The notes: generated by a model not told the origin, from the letters alone. Numbered from the stretch's first letter, positions 17,864 through 27,661 are shown. The stretch: DNA of 52,702 nt from Butyrivibrio fibrisolvens 16/4 (GCA_000209815.1 FP929036.1:2005350-2058051), one strand, 5' to 3'. A program made the numbers and translations.

Positions 17864-19105
17864 TTAGCCTTCCTTTATCTCACCTGCAATAGCTGTAGCT
17901 GCAGCTGTCACAGGACTTGCCAGATAAATTTTCACTTTACTAGTTCCCATTCGACCAAGGAAATTTCGGTTGTTGGTAGCAACTACCACCTCATCATCTG
18001 TAAGGATTCCACCACCACGGCCACAGCACAGGCCACAGCCTGGTGTAGTAATAATAGCTCCAGCCTTTGAAAGAATTTCTAAAGTTCCATCTGCAAGTGC
18101 CTCACGATAAACCTTTCGGCTTGCTGGTGTAACTATCAGCTTCACAAATTCTGCAACATGCTTACCCTTTAATATTGTAGCTGCTGCACGCAAATCCTCT
18201 AATCTGCCATTAGTACAAGAGCCTAGGAATACCTGATCTACCTTTGTCCCCTTAAGCTCTGATACAGGCTTAATATTGTCTACCAAGGATGGGCAGGCAC
18301 ATACAGGCTTAAAGTCTTCTGCTCTATATCTAAGAATTCTAGAATAAGAAGCATCATTATCTGAGCGCAGATTCTTAATCTTATCATCATATGGAATCTT
18401 GCAATAGTCACAGGTCTTTTCATCTGGCGCAAAAACACCGCATTTTGCTCCAGCCTCCACCGACATATTGGACATGGTCATACGGCTTGCCACACTCATA
18501 GCATCTACAGTGCTTCCAGTAAATTCGATAGCCTGATATGTGGCACCAGAGGCTGTTAAATCTCCGATAATTGTAAGGATAATGTCCTTTGAAGTAACAT
18601 TTCCAGGCAATGTGCCATCAATCTCCACCTTTATAGTCTCAGGAACCTTAATCCACAGCTGACCAGTTCCAAGTATTCCTGCCATCTCCGTATAGCCGAT
18701 ACCTGTAGAAAAAGCACCTACGCATCCATAGGTAGTAGTGTGACTATCAGTACCAAAGGCAATATCTCCCGGCTTTACATATCCGGCCTCTGTCATAAGC
18801 TGATGGCAGATTCCATCTGTACGATGAACATTTTTAATTCCATACTTTTCTGCGAATTCATCTCCCACTCTAAAGTGTCTGGTATCGTCCACCTGAGTTG
18901 CTGGAAGAAAATGATCGTAAATGAGTACTACGCTATCCGGCTTTGCCACCTTTTTGAAGCCCATCTCCTGAAACTTCTGAACGGCAAAAGGAACCATAAT
19001 GTCATCTATCATACACCAGTCCACATCAACAGTTACTATGTCACCAGGTTTTACCTCATGACCCACCTTGTTTCCAATAATCTTTTCAATAAGTGTATGT
19101 CCCAT
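17864..19105 (-). CDS. LeuC-type (aconitase family) dehydratase large subunit, copy 1
   Basis: Iron-sulfur hydro-lyase of the isopropylmalate isomerase/homoaconitase family, 413 residues, the length of the archaeal-type LeuC class. Substrate motifs include GICHQLM and GTDSHTTTYG. Cluster cysteines sit in FLGSCTNGR and PGCGLCCGRGGG. The last is an unusual context; common isopropylmalate isomerases have PGCSxCLGMN. The partner small subunit starts upstream and ends 14 bases before this ATG. With a second pair directly upstream, this is the last gene of a small-large-small-large operon. Isopropylmalate, citramalate-derived, dimethylmalate or homocitrate substrates are all possible. Confidence 0.85.
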   Translation of the reverse strand: MGHTLIEKIIGNKVGHEVKPGDIVTVDVDWCMIDDIMVPFAVQKFQEMGFKKVAKPDSVVLIYDHFLPATQVDDTRHFRVGDEFAEKYGIKNVHRTDGICHQLMTEAGYVKPGDIAFGTDSHTTTYGCVGAFSTGIGYTEMAGILGTGQLWIKVPETIKVEIDGTLPGNVTSKDIILTIIGDLTASGATYQAIEFTGSTVDAMSVASRMTMSNMSVEAGAKCGVFAPDEKTCDYCKIPYDDKIKNLRSDNDASYSRILRYRAEDFKPVCACPSLVDNIKPVSELKGTKVDQVFLGSCTNGRLEDLRAAATILKGKHVAEFVKLIVTPASRKVYREALADGTLEILSKAGAIITTPGCGLCCGRGGGILTDDEVVVATNNRNFLGRMGTSKVKIYLASPVTAAATAIAGEIKEG

Positions 19106-19119
19106 TATATTCTCCCAAA

Positions 19120-19599
19120 CTAATCTAAACCGTTACGCTTTCTCATAGCCTTTACCAATCCGCCTGCTTCTAAAATCTCTGTAAGATTATCTGGCAGATT
19201 TGCAATTGGATAGTGCTTTCCATTTACAATTATCTCTTTACCAGGTATAACCTCTGCTTCATCTCCCTCATTTACCTCATCATAAAGATCCGGCTGCTCT
19301 ATTAGCAAAAGTCCATTATTTATAGCATTTCTGAAGAAAATTCTAGCAAAGGATTTTGCAACAATACAGGAAATCCCAAGTGCCTTTACAACCTCTGGTG
19401 CCTGCTCTCTAGAAGAACCACATCCAAAATTGTTTCCTGCCACTATCATATCTCCTGGCTTAATCTGACCTGCCAAATCTGGTCTAAGAGGTGAAAAAGC
19501 ATAGGGCTTCATCTCCTGAACAGTTTCAAAAGCAAGATATTCTGTAGGCAGAATAATATCTGTATCTATATCATTATCCAATTTCCAGATTTTGCTCAT
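19120..19599 (-). CDS. LeuD-type dehydratase small subunit, copy 1
   Basis: Small (swivel-domain) subunit, 159 residues, pairing with the large subunit at 17864-19105. Family motifs: DNDIDTDIILP near the N-terminus, the loop PTEYLAFET, and GCGSSREQAPEVVKALG. In archaeal homologues the residues after YL in this loop set substrate choice (published for the Methanocaldococcus enzymes); here it reads YLAF. The ATG overlaps the TAA of the upstream large subunit (TAATG), so translation is coupled. Confidence 0.88.
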   Translation of the reverse strand: MSKIWKLDNDIDTDIILPTEYLAFETVQEMKPYAFSPLRPDLAGQIKPGDMIVAGNNFGCGSSREQAPEVVKALGISCIVAKSFARIFFRNAINNGLLLIEQPDLYDEVNEGDEAEVIPGKEIIVNGKHYPIANLPDNLTEILEAGGLVKAMRKRNGLD

Positions 19600-20846
19600 T
19601 ACAGTACCTCCGCTGATGTTATGTAGCCTTTGATTGCCGAAGCTGTTACGGTAGCCGCACTTGCAAGATATACGAAAGAGTCCTTATGTCCTGCACGGCC
19701 CTTAAAATTACGGGTGCCGGTAGAAATAAGTGTTTCTCCCTCTCCAATTACACCCTGACAAGCTCCCCAGCACACAGAGCAGTTTGGATTCATGACCATA
19801 GCCCCTGCATCCATAAAGATATCTAAAAGTCCTTCCTTTAATGCCTGCTGATATACTTCTCTACTAGCAGGCACTACCAGAAATCTCACCTTCTCAGCCA
19901 CATGCTTCCCTTTAATTACAGCCGCACCAACTCTAAGGTCTTCTATACGTCCATTGTTACAGCTACCCAGGAATGCCTCGTCAATCTTTGTCCCCTCACA
20001 TTCCTTTACAGGAACTACGTTATCCACAAAATGAGGCTTTGCAACTATTGGCTCTATCTCACCTAAATCAATATCAAACACCTGTGAAAAAACTGCATCA
20101 TCATCTGATTTAAAGAGAGCCTTAGGTTCACGTCCATGTTCCTTAAGGTATGCCATAGCCACATCATCTACTTCCATTAGTGCTGTCTTTGCACCAGCCT
20201 CTACACAGAGATTGCAGATGGCAATTCTATCAGCCACTGAAAGATTCTTTAATCCATCACCAGCAAATTCCATTGCCTTATAATTGGCTCCATTTGCAGA
20301 GATTTTGCCAATGATTGTAAGAATAACATCTCTGGCATAAACACCTGGTTTTAAATTGCCAATAAGATTAAAACGAATGGTCTCTGGAACAAGAAGCCAG
20401 GAGGTACCAGTGACCATTGCATAAAGATAATCTGTACATCCTACACCTGTTCCGAAAGCTCCAAGAGCACCGTAAGCACAGGTATGTGAATCTGCTCCAA
20501 AAATCAGTTCTCCAGGACGAACGTGGTTTTCCATCATAACCTGATGGCATACACCCTCCCCCTCATAAAAAGTAATTCCATGCTCTCTTGCAAAATCTCT
20601 CATCTTCTTATGTGAAGCTGCAGTCTTTGGACTATCAGAAGGTATGTTGTGATCGATAATCCAAACCAGCTTATTCACATCCTTTATATGAGGATTCTTT
20701 AAATTGTTATACATATCAATAGTAAGATGTGTAGTTCCATCATTACTCATAAGTCTGTCTAATGTAACAGTCTCTATATCTCCTGCACGACAGCTTTCCT
20801 TCCCTGCAGCACAGGCGATAATCTTTTCAGCCATTGTCATTCCCAT
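19599..20846 (-). CDS. LeuC-type (aconitase family) dehydratase large subunit, copy 2
   Basis: Second large subunit, 415 residues. ATG 20844-20846 has AGGAGG seven bases upstream, so the longer frame from 20873 is not used. Motifs: GVCHQVM, GADSHTCAYGALGAFGTG, FLGSCNNGR (Asn in place of the usual Thr) and PNCSVCWGACQG. It is clearly diverged from copy 1 rather than a recent duplicate. Flanking small subunits on both sides give two complete heterodimers. No leuA, leuB or ilv gene lies in the window, so an isopropylmalate role is not proven. Confidence 0.85.
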   Translation of the reverse strand: MGMTMAEKIIACAAGKESCRAGDIETVTLDRLMSNDGTTHLTIDMYNNLKNPHIKDVNKLVWIIDHNIPSDSPKTAASHKKMRDFAREHGITFYEGEGVCHQVMMENHVRPGELIFGADSHTCAYGALGAFGTGVGCTDYLYAMVTGTSWLLVPETIRFNLIGNLKPGVYARDVILTIIGKISANGANYKAMEFAGDGLKNLSVADRIAICNLCVEAGAKTALMEVDDVAMAYLKEHGREPKALFKSDDDAVFSQVFDIDLGEIEPIVAKPHFVDNVVPVKECEGTKIDEAFLGSCNNGRIEDLRVGAAVIKGKHVAEKVRFLVVPASREVYQQALKEGLLDIFMDAGAMVMNPNCSVCWGACQGVIGEGETLISTGTRNFKGRAGHKDSFVYLASAATVTASAIKGYITSAEVL

Positions 20847-20872
20847 TATTAGTCCTCCTAAAAAGTCCGCCA

Positions 20873-21340
20873 CTATTTATCTAACGACGCTATTAATCCA
20901 CCCTGGTCGAGTATCTCTTGCATCTTTGGTGGTAACTTCGTGCAAGAATATGATTGTCCATTTACAGTGATAACTCCAGATAATAAATCCAAGTCCATTT
21001 CGTCTCCATCTTTCACTGCATCATATAACTCTTTACTAACAATAACAGGCATGCCAATGTTAATTGAATTTCGGTAGAAAATACGGGCGAAGGATTTAGC
21101 CACAACAGCTTTTACGCCTAGTGCTTTTAAAACGGCAGGCGCCTGCTCTCTCGATGAACCGCACCCAAAATTCTCATCAGCGACAACGAAATCCCCAGGC
21201 TTAACCTGGCTCGTAAAATCAGAATTTAGCGACTCGAAAGCGTGCACCTTCATTTCATCTATTGTGGGAAATAGTAGATACTGTGACGCAATAATCTGAT
21301 CAGTATCTACGTCTTTGTGAAAACGAAATACCTTACCCAT
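20873..21340 (-). CDS. LeuD-type dehydratase small subunit, copy 2
   Basis: First gene of the four-gene dehydratase operon, 155 residues. Motifs: HKDVDTDQIIASQYLLF and GCGSSREQAPAVLKALG, the conserved swivel-domain loops of LeuD proteins. The specificity loop reads YLLF against YLAF in copy 1, a hint that the two dimers prefer different 2-hydroxyacids (inference). AGGAGG-type site precedes the ATG. A 75-bp gap separates it from the upstream GH127 gene. Confidence 0.88.
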   Translation of the reverse strand: MGKVFRFHKDVDTDQIIASQYLLFPTIDEMKVHAFESLNSDFTSQVKPGDFVVADENFGCGSSREQAPAVLKALGVKAVVAKSFARIFYRNSINIGMPVIVSKELYDAVKDGDEMDLDLLSGVITVNGQSYSCTKLPPKMQEILDQGGLIASLDK

Positions 21341-21415
21341 AATTCCTCCTAGTCTAAAATTAATTTTTCAAATATTGTACCTTAATTCTTTAACGATTTA
21401 AAGAGGTAAATTATA

Positions 21416-23362
21416 TTAGTCTTCTCTAATCCAAACCTGCATTTCGTTTTCCCCACGATTTGCCCATGCATAATATGGAATAAATGTAAGCTTTGCATCC
21501 TTTATAGAAGGCTTTACATTTGAATACAAATTATTTGTCTTTTCCGGTACGACTCTCTTACCCATAGCAGTAATCTTACCTACACCATTTAAAAGATTAT
21601 TATCAAATTCATATTCAAGCTTTGTCTTTGAAGAAAGACTAAGGCAATTTAAATCTTCTCCATTATCTACACCCTCAAGGCAATAGACAAAAGGACCTCT
21701 TGAAATTGCTACCTTGCCAACATCCTCTGATACCAGTGGGCTGGCATAGTTGCGGTGAATTGTCATATCAAAAATGACACCTACAACTGTCGACTCTCCA
21801 GCTGGTACCTCAAGATAGTGATAGCCTCTATCATCTGAAAGTTCGATAAGCTTTCCACCTATACTGATTCTAAAATTCTCACACCATCCAGGCACTCTTA
21901 CTCCAACCCTTATAGTGCTTCCAGAATTATTGTTAATAAATAATCCGGCCTGATTATCCCAAGGGAATTTTGTGGTCTGCTTTATAAGCACTGCCCCATC
22001 AGCCACATCTAAAAGAGCATCCGATTCCATATACTGATTTATAAGAATCGTATTTCCGTTTACCGTATATACGTAGTCATCAACTGATGCAATCATTCTC
22101 GCAAGGTTTGGAGGACAGCATGCGCATCCAAGCCAAGATGGTCTTACAGGCTTAACGTGGCTTTTTGAAGGATCTTTCTTAGACTTTGCCGGATTAACCT
22201 CCAAAGGATTTACGTAGAAGAAATGCTTTCCATCAAGTGCCATTCCTGCAATGGCACAGTTGTACAACGATCTTTCCATAATATCTGCATAGTTGCCATT
22301 TGGATCCATTCTAAGCATTTGTCTTGCAAAGAAAATAAGGCCGATAGCAGCACAGGTCTCGCAATACATTGTGTCATTTGGCAAATCATAATCTAAAGTA
22401 AACGCCTCTCCGTGAACAGTAGAGCCTATACCTCCAGTAATAAACATACGATGATTTGTTATGTTCTCCCAGAGGGTCTTACAAATATCAAATATTTCCT
22501 GATCCCCTGTGGTAGCAGCTAAATCTGCTAACGCAGTACACATATAAACCACGCGAACAGCATGACCTTCTGCCGTCTTTTGCTCTGCTATAGGAGCGTG
22601 ATTCTGGAAATATGTATTAGAACAATTTGCAACCCAGTTCAAAGCATTTGGTCCCTTGTAAACGGCAGCCTGCTCCTTAAAGAAGTTTGGATGCTTGCCT
22701 CTTTCTGTAAGGAAATATTTTGCCAGATTAAGGTATCTTTCCTCTTCTGTTACATGGTAGAGACGAAGTAAGCCTATCTCTATTTCTTCATGTCCATCAT
22801 AGCCATGTATTTTTCCTTCTTCAGGACCGAAATTAGCATCAATATTATCAGCACATTTTTTTGCTATATTTAAAACCTTTTCATTTCCTGTTGCATCGTA
22901 ATAAGCAACTGCAGCCTCTATAAAATGTCCCATACAATAAAGCTCGTGACTGCCAGCTAAGCTTTGATATTTATATTCAATTCCCAGAATTGAAAAGAAT
23001 GTATCCAAATATCCATCTGGTTCCTGAGCTTCCTCGATTAAGTCAATAACCTCCAAAGCCTTTTGCTCTAGCTGTGGATCTATCTTCTCTCTGAGAGAGT
23101 ACGCAACAGCCTCCAGCCATTTATAAACATCACTATCCTGGAATGTCCATCCATAATGAGTGCCGCTAGCTCTTCCTGCTGCTATCTTGAAATTCTCAAT
23201 AGCATGACTTTTCTCGCTAGGAATTCCAGCATCATCTCTTTCCTTTTCGATAGTGATTCCGGCGATATCATTTAAAACATTCCACTGATAAGGAATCATT
23301 TTGCTTCGAACCAGTTCTCTGTATCTTCCCCAAAAACTAGATGTAATAGTAACTTTTGACAT
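21416..23362 (-). CDS. GH127 beta-L-arabinofuranosidase family protein
   Basis: Glycosidase of 648 residues that removes beta-linked L-arabinofuranose in characterised relatives. The zinc-cysteine active site of the family is visible: Glu and Cys in MYCETCAAIG and the Cys cluster GCACCPPN, which includes the catalytic nucleophile (as known from the Bifidobacterium enzyme HypBA1). The (alpha/alpha)6-barrel motifs FQDSDVYKWLEA and EPDGYLDTFF precede them, and a beta-sandwich C-terminus follows. ATG 23360-23362 follows GAGGAGAAAGAAT. There is no signal peptide, so it acts on imported oligosaccharides in the cytosol. It would complement the secreted xylan enzymes. Confidence 0.92.
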   Translation of the reverse strand: MSKVTITSSFWGRYRELVRSKMIPYQWNVLNDIAGITIEKERDDAGIPSEKSHAIENFKIAAGRASGTHYGWTFQDSDVYKWLEAVAYSLREKIDPQLEQKALEVIDLIEEAQEPDGYLDTFFSILGIEYKYQSLAGSHELYCMGHFIEAAVAYYDATGNEKVLNIAKKCADNIDANFGPEEGKIHGYDGHEEIEIGLLRLYHVTEEERYLNLAKYFLTERGKHPNFFKEQAAVYKGPNALNWVANCSNTYFQNHAPIAEQKTAEGHAVRVVYMCTALADLAATTGDQEIFDICKTLWENITNHRMFITGGIGSTVHGEAFTLDYDLPNDTMYCETCAAIGLIFFARQMLRMDPNGNYADIMERSLYNCAIAGMALDGKHFFYVNPLEVNPAKSKKDPSKSHVKPVRPSWLGCACCPPNLARMIASVDDYVYTVNGNTILINQYMESDALLDVADGAVLIKQTTKFPWDNQAGLFINNNSGSTIRVGVRVPGWCENFRISIGGKLIELSDDRGYHYLEVPAGESTVVGVIFDMTIHRNYASPLVSEDVGKVAISRGPFVYCLEGVDNGEDLNCLSLSSKTKLEYEFDNNLLNGVGKITAMGKRVVPEKTNNLYSNVKPSIKDAKLTFIPYYAWANRGENEMQVWIRED

Positions 23363-23531
23363 ATTCTTTCTCCTCACTTTTTGTATTCTGACTATACACC
23401 AATTGAATTATATCAAATCAATTCATGTATGTATCCCGAAAAATTTTTATGTTTTCCATTAAAAACTTTTATTTATCACATTTTTGCCTTATTATAGGTG
23501 TCTATTGAATTAAAAGATGAGGTATTGATTT

Positions 23532-24080
23532 ATGAATTTATATTTAATCAGTCAGATTTTTGCCATTGCAGCCTGTATCTTAATGGTGACAATCGGCTAT
23601 TTGAAAACAAAGAAGGGCATGCTTATTGCCCAGAATATTCAGTTTATTTTATTTAGTATTTCTTATGCCTGCATCGGTGGTGTTGCTGCCGTAGTAGGAA
23701 ATATGATTAGCCTTCTAAGAAATCTTATCTGTCTTAAATGGAATTTAAACACACCACTAAAGGTATTTTTCATTATTTTACAGTTTGGTGTTACATACAT
23801 TTCTTTATACAATGTATGGTTCAGCTGGCTTCCTCAGAACGCTGGTACACACGGCATTATGGATTGGCTTCCATTTGCAGCGGCTACACTTATTACTATT
23901 ACACTTAGTTCAAAGAATCCACTTGTTATTAAACTTGGATGTATCGGCAGTATCATCTGCTTTGGAACATATGATTTTATCCTTCATAACTGGATTGTAT
24001 TGGGATTTGACTGCTTCTCCCTTGGAACAAGCATGATTGGAGTATACAGAATCCTCAAAGACAAGAAGGAACCATTTTAG
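23532..24080 (+). CDS. YgjV-like inner-membrane protein
   Basis: 182-residue multi-helix membrane protein resembling the bacterial YgjV/DUF family of paired-helix proteins. Five to six hydrophobic segments are seen, with GYLKTKKGMLIAQNIQF and the final FDCFSLGTSMIGVYRI typical of the group. Molecular function is not established. It is divergent from the GH127 gene and followed by a strong bidirectional terminator shared with alr. GATGAGGTATTG precedes the ATG. Confidence 0.75.
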   Translation: MNLYLISQIFAIAACILMVTIGYLKTKKGMLIAQNIQFILFSISYACIGGVAAVVGNMISLLRNLICLKWNLNTPLKVFFIILQFGVTYISLYNVWFSWLPQNAGTHGIMDWLPFAAATLITITLSSKNPLVIKLGCIGSIICFGTYDFILHNWIVLGFDCFSLGTSMIGVYRILKDKKEPF

Positions 24081-24085
24081 GAACC

Positions 24086-24126
24086 AAAAAACACCCTGTA
24101 GCTTGATAGCTACAGGGTGTTTTTTT
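24086..24126. terminator. Strong bidirectional terminator between ygjV-like gene and alr
   Basis: A 17-bp stem from AAAAAACACCCTGTAGC to its complement with loop TTGATA carries T runs on both strands. It overlaps the alr stop codon at 24125. Confidence 0.93.
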
Positions 24127-25294
24127 ACATTCTAAGCATAAGTTCCTTATCTACGACTTGGCCATTACGATAATAAACACGTGGTACACGCTTGCTAACT
24201 GCGCAGGTGAGTTCGTAAGGAATTGTGCCAGCAAGTTCTGCTAATTCATCAATAGAATTCTTCTCGCCGAAAATTTCTACTTCACTTCCAACATCAACGC
24301 TAGGCATATCTGTGATATCAATCATACACATATCCATACAAATCTTTCCACGAAGCTTTGCAGGGCCTTCCTTGGTGTAAAGGCTGCACTTATTAGAAAG
24401 GCTACGAAGGAAACCATCTGCATATCCATAAGGAAGGACGCCTATACGTGTGGTCTTTTCTGTTTTAAAGATTCCACCATAGCTGATAGCTGTACCAGCT
24501 GGGTAAATCTTAATTGTGCTGACTGTAGTCTTCATAGTCATAGCAGGCTTCAATCCCATTTCATGGGCAAACTCACCATAGCCATAAAGTAAAAGTCCTG
24601 GACGCACCATATCAAGATAAGTCTCTGGGAAACGTGCAACAGCGCCAGTATTTGCGCAGTGACGAATAGCAAATTTTCTGCCCAGCTTTTCCTCTACAGC
24701 TTCTATTACACCAGTAAACAATTCAAACTGATGCTTTGTATATTTATCACATTCATCGCCAAATTCATCAGCTACCGCAAAGTGTGTGAAGATACCTTCA
24801 GCAGAAAGACCCGGCATATTACAAGCCTCTACAATACCATCTACTCCTGTATCAAAATATCCATTGTCACAAAGGTAACCTAAACGTGACATTCCAGTAT
24901 CAACCTTTATATGTACCTTTAATGTGCCACCACACTTAACTGCCTCCGCGCTGTATTCATCAGCCTTTGCCTTGCAGGTAATAGCCTGTGTAATATTGTA
25001 TTCGATAAGACGACCTACCTGCTCCTTTGGAGTATGTCCAAGAATAAGGATAGGCATCTTAATTCCATTAACACGAAGCTCCAAAGCCTCATCAGCACTG
25101 CTGACTGCCAGATAATCAGCCCCTATTTCCTCTAAAAGCTGTGCCACCTGAACACTGCCGTGTCCATATGCATCTGCCTTTACAACTCCAAGGAACTTTG
25201 TGTTTTCGCCGATTTTCTCTTTAATTTTCTTATAGTTATAGGCAATGGCATCAAGATTTACCTCTGCCCAAGTACGTCTTAGTGTAGATTCCAT
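24125..25294 (-). CDS. alr: Alanine racemase
   Basis: PLP enzyme that supplies D-alanine for peptidoglycan; 389 residues. ATG 25292-25294 follows AGGAGAG by eight bases, so the longer TTG-initiated frame is rejected. The PLP lysine is in VVKADAYGHG and the second-base tyrosine in AISYGGIF. RHCANTGAVARF and DMVRPGLLLYG are conserved alanine-racemase blocks. Monocistronic; the upstream amino-acid importer genes end about 100 bases away without an obvious terminator. Confidence 0.96.
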   Translation of the reverse strand: MESTLRRTWAEVNLDAIAYNYKKIKEKIGENTKFLGVVKADAYGHGSVQVAQLLEEIGADYLAVSSADEALELRVNGIKMPILILGHTPKEQVGRLIEYNITQAITCKAKADEYSAEAVKCGGTLKVHIKVDTGMSRLGYLCDNGYFDTGVDGIVEACNMPGLSAEGIFTHFAVADEFGDECDKYTKHQFELFTGVIEAVEEKLGRKFAIRHCANTGAVARFPETYLDMVRPGLLLYGYGEFAHEMGLKPAMTMKTTVSTIKIYPAGTAISYGGIFKTEKTTRIGVLPYGYADGFLRSLSNKCSLYTKEGPAKLRGKICMDMCMIDITDMPSVDVGSEVEIFGEKNSIDELAELAGTIPYELTCAVSKRVPRVYYRNGQVVDKELMLRM

Positions 25295-25397
25295 TTTAAA
25301 TACTCTCCTATTCAAAATTACTTTCTCATTATACTCTTTTATTTAAATAAAAAAGAGCTTCAAAGGCATTATACCTTATCCACTCTAAATTCTAATC

Positions 25398-26135
25398 TTA
25401 TAGTACCTTTGATAGGAAATCCTGAAGACGCTGACTCTTTGGAGAATCAAAAATCTCAGCTGGAGTGCCCTCCTCCTTAATGCCCTTCTCATCAAAGAAC
25501 ATCACTCTATCGGCTACTTCCTTAGCGAATCCCATTTCGTGTGTAACAACAACCATTGTCATACCGTCATCTGCAAGCTCCTTCATAAGTGAAAGAACCT
25601 CGCCTACCATTTCTGGATCAAGTGCAGATGTAGGCTCGTCAAAAAGAATCACCTCTGGATTCATAGCAAGTGTACGAGCGATTGCTATACGCTGCTTTTG
25701 TCCACCGGAAAGACTGTCTGGATAAGCCTCTGCCTTATCGGAAAGTCCTACACGTTCTAGCAGCTCTAAAGCCTTTGCATCAGCCTCTGCCTGACTCATA
25801 AGACCAAGCTTTACAGGTGCAAGTGTAAGATTCTTCTTGATTGTAAGATGTGGGAAAAGATTGAAATGCTGAAATACCATTCCCACACGACGGCGAACAT
25901 CATTTATATCAACTCCCTTTTTTGTAATATCCGCGCCATAGACATATATTGCACCGCTTGTAACATTTTCCAGTTGATTTAATGTACGGATGAAGGTAGA
26001 TTTGCCACAGCCTGATGGGCCAATGATGGCAATCACCTCTCCCTTTTCAATTTGCATATTTACATTTGAAAGAACCTCATTGTCACCAAAGGACTTTGAA
26101 AGATTCTCAACTTTTATTAAAACTTCGTTAGCCAT
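25398..26135 (-). CDS. Polar amino-acid ABC transporter ATP-binding protein (GlnQ/HisP type)
   Basis: Cytosolic ATPase of an amino-acid importer, 245 residues. Walker [10 protein letters not shown], signature LSGGQKQR, Walker [15 protein letters not shown] and switch His in [12 protein letters not shown] are intact. The A-loop and the LNQLE motif match polar amino-acid transporters. It lies 20 bases after the fused receptor-permease gene and completes a two-gene transporter. No separate receptor gene is present. Confidence 0.96.
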   Translation of the reverse strand: MANEVLIKVENLSKSFGDNEVLSNVNMQIEKGEVIAIIGPSGCGKSTFIRTLNQLENVTSGAIYVYGADITKKGVDINDVRRRVGMVFQHFNLFPHLTIKKNLTLAPVKLGLMSQAEADAKALELLERVGLSDKAEAYPDSLSGGQKQRIAIARTLAMNPEVILFDEPTSALDPEMVGEVLSLMKELADDGMTMVVVTHEMGFAKEVADRVMFFDEKGIKEEGTPAEIFDSPKSQRLQDFLSKVL

Positions 26136-26155
26136 TTTCTATTCTCCTACTAAAT

Positions 26156-27661
26156 CTAGCGTTCACTCTTTCTTAAGTTCTTTTCAAGCTTTCCAACAGC
26201 AAGATTAAGAAGCTGAACAATAAACAGATAAACAATTGCAACTCCAATAAGTGGAAGGAATGGCTCGAAGGTAATGCTTCGGATGATATCGCCTCCACGA
26301 GTAAGGTCCATAAGACCAATGTAACCACAGATTGATGTTTCCTTAATAAGTGAAATAAACTCATTTCCAAGTGCAGGAAGAACATTCTTAATCGCCTGTG
26401 GAAGGATGATTGAAATCATTGTCTGCTTGTATGTAAGACCAAGGCTTCGTCCTGCCTCCATCTGTCCATCATCAATGGACATAATACCGCCACGCATAAT
26501 CTCTGCTACATATGCTCCAGAATTTATCGCAAATGCGATAATCGCAACAAGAACCTTTGGAACATTTACAGCTGCGAAAACTACATAGTAGATAATCAAA
26601 AGCTGAATCATAATAGGTGTGCCACGGATTATTGCAAGGTAAAGCTTACATATAGCATTAGCAATTCCCCAGCCTCCAGTCTTATCGTGGGTAACTCTGA
26701 TTATAGCTACAACAAAACCAATAATCATACCTGCAAGTACTGCACATAAAGCGATAAGAAGAGTATTCTGCAATCCCTTTAGGATATATGTCCATCTGCT
26801 GTCATCAATGAAATTTCTCTTGAAGTTATCTACAAGACTAAGACTGTTGCCAGCATTTTTACCATTATTAACAATGATAACCTGCTTTGAGGTAGCATAT
26901 GAGTTTGAGAAATTAATAGATTTTAATCTCTCTTCTGTCATAGTCATACCGGCAATTCCCAAATCTGCCTTGTGTGAATCAACCGCGTTGATGATGCTGT
27001 CAAACTCGATATCTTCAATCTTAACCTGCATACCAAGCTTATCACCAATAGCTTTTACGATATCCATATCGATACCAACAGCCTCACCATTTTCATAATA
27101 TTCATATGGTGGGAATGCTACGTTGGTAACTACTACAAGAGTGCCATTGTCATAAGTAGTTCCCTCTGGAGTAACATATGGGCAAGTACCCTTAGTGTCA
27201 TCGCCGATATAGTTCTTTGTAATCTGCTCTACTGTACCATCCTCAATAATCTCTGAAAGAGCTGTGTTAACCTTTTCAAGAAGCTCTTCATTATCCTTTG
27301 CGATACAGATTGCATACTCCTCTAATGTAAAAGGCTCGTCTAAAATCTCCAGATTCTTTTCGTCCTTTGTAGTGGCAATAGCTGGCTGCTCATCTACGAT
27401 AACGCAATCAATCTTGCCCTGCTTTAATGCCTGAGCTGCATCTGTAATCTTATTATAACGCTCGATGGTGGTGCCGGCTTCATCCCCCTCATAATCCGAT
27501 GCATAAATATCACCGATTGTACCAAGCTGCACACCAATGCGAGCACCCTCTAAATCATCAATTGAATTAACCTGTTTTCCTGTGTCCTTTTCAGCTGTGC
27601 CGCAGCCAATAAATAGTGCTGCTGTCATAGCTAAAAGAATAAGCGATAATTTCTTCTTCAT
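26156..27661 (-). CDS. Fused amino-acid receptor-permease with circularly permuted binding domain
   Basis: 501 residues. A lipobox (FIGC, Cys20) predicts a lipid anchor. Residues 33-155 (SIDDLEGARIGVQLGT to EQITKNYIGDD) match what is normally the second half of a family 3 solute-binding protein. Residues 173-265 (TLVVVTNVAFPPYEYYENG to FSNSYATSKQVIIV) match the normal first half. The halves are therefore in swapped order. Residues 285-495 form a HisM/GlnP-type permease with the EAGRSLGLTYKQT coupling loop. Receptor-permease fusions are known (GlnP); the swapped order is what I find unusual. It pairs with the ATPase at 25398 and probably imports polar amino acids. Confidence 0.88.
   Translation of the reverse strand: MKKKLSLILLAMTAALFIGCGTAEKDTGKQVNSIDDLEGARIGVQLGTIGDIYASDYEGDEAGTTIERYNKITDAAQALKQGKIDCVIVDEQPAIATTKDEKNLEILDEPFTLEEYAICIAKDNEELLEKVNTALSEIIEDGTVEQITKNYIGDDTKGTCPYVTPEGTTYDNGTLVVVTNVAFPPYEYYENGEAVGIDMDIVKAIGDKLGMQVKIEDIEFDSIINAVDSHKADLGIAGMTMTEERLKSINFSNSYATSKQVIIVNNGKNAGNSLSLVDNFKRNFIDDSRWTYILKGLQNTLLIALCAVLAGMIIGFVVAIIRVTHDKTGGWGIANAICKLYLAIIRGTPIMIQLLIIYYVVFAAVNVPKVLVAIIAFAINSGAYVAEIMRGGIMSIDDGQMEAGRSLGLTYKQTMISIILPQAIKNVLPALGNEFISLIKETSICGYIGLMDLTRGGDIIRSITFEPFLPLIGVAIVYLFIVQLLNLAVGKLEKNLRKSER

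Noticed and set aside
21341-21415. T-box or other leader upstream of the LeuD/LeuC operon
   Set aside because: The gap is 75 bases, too short, and lacks the T-box motif.
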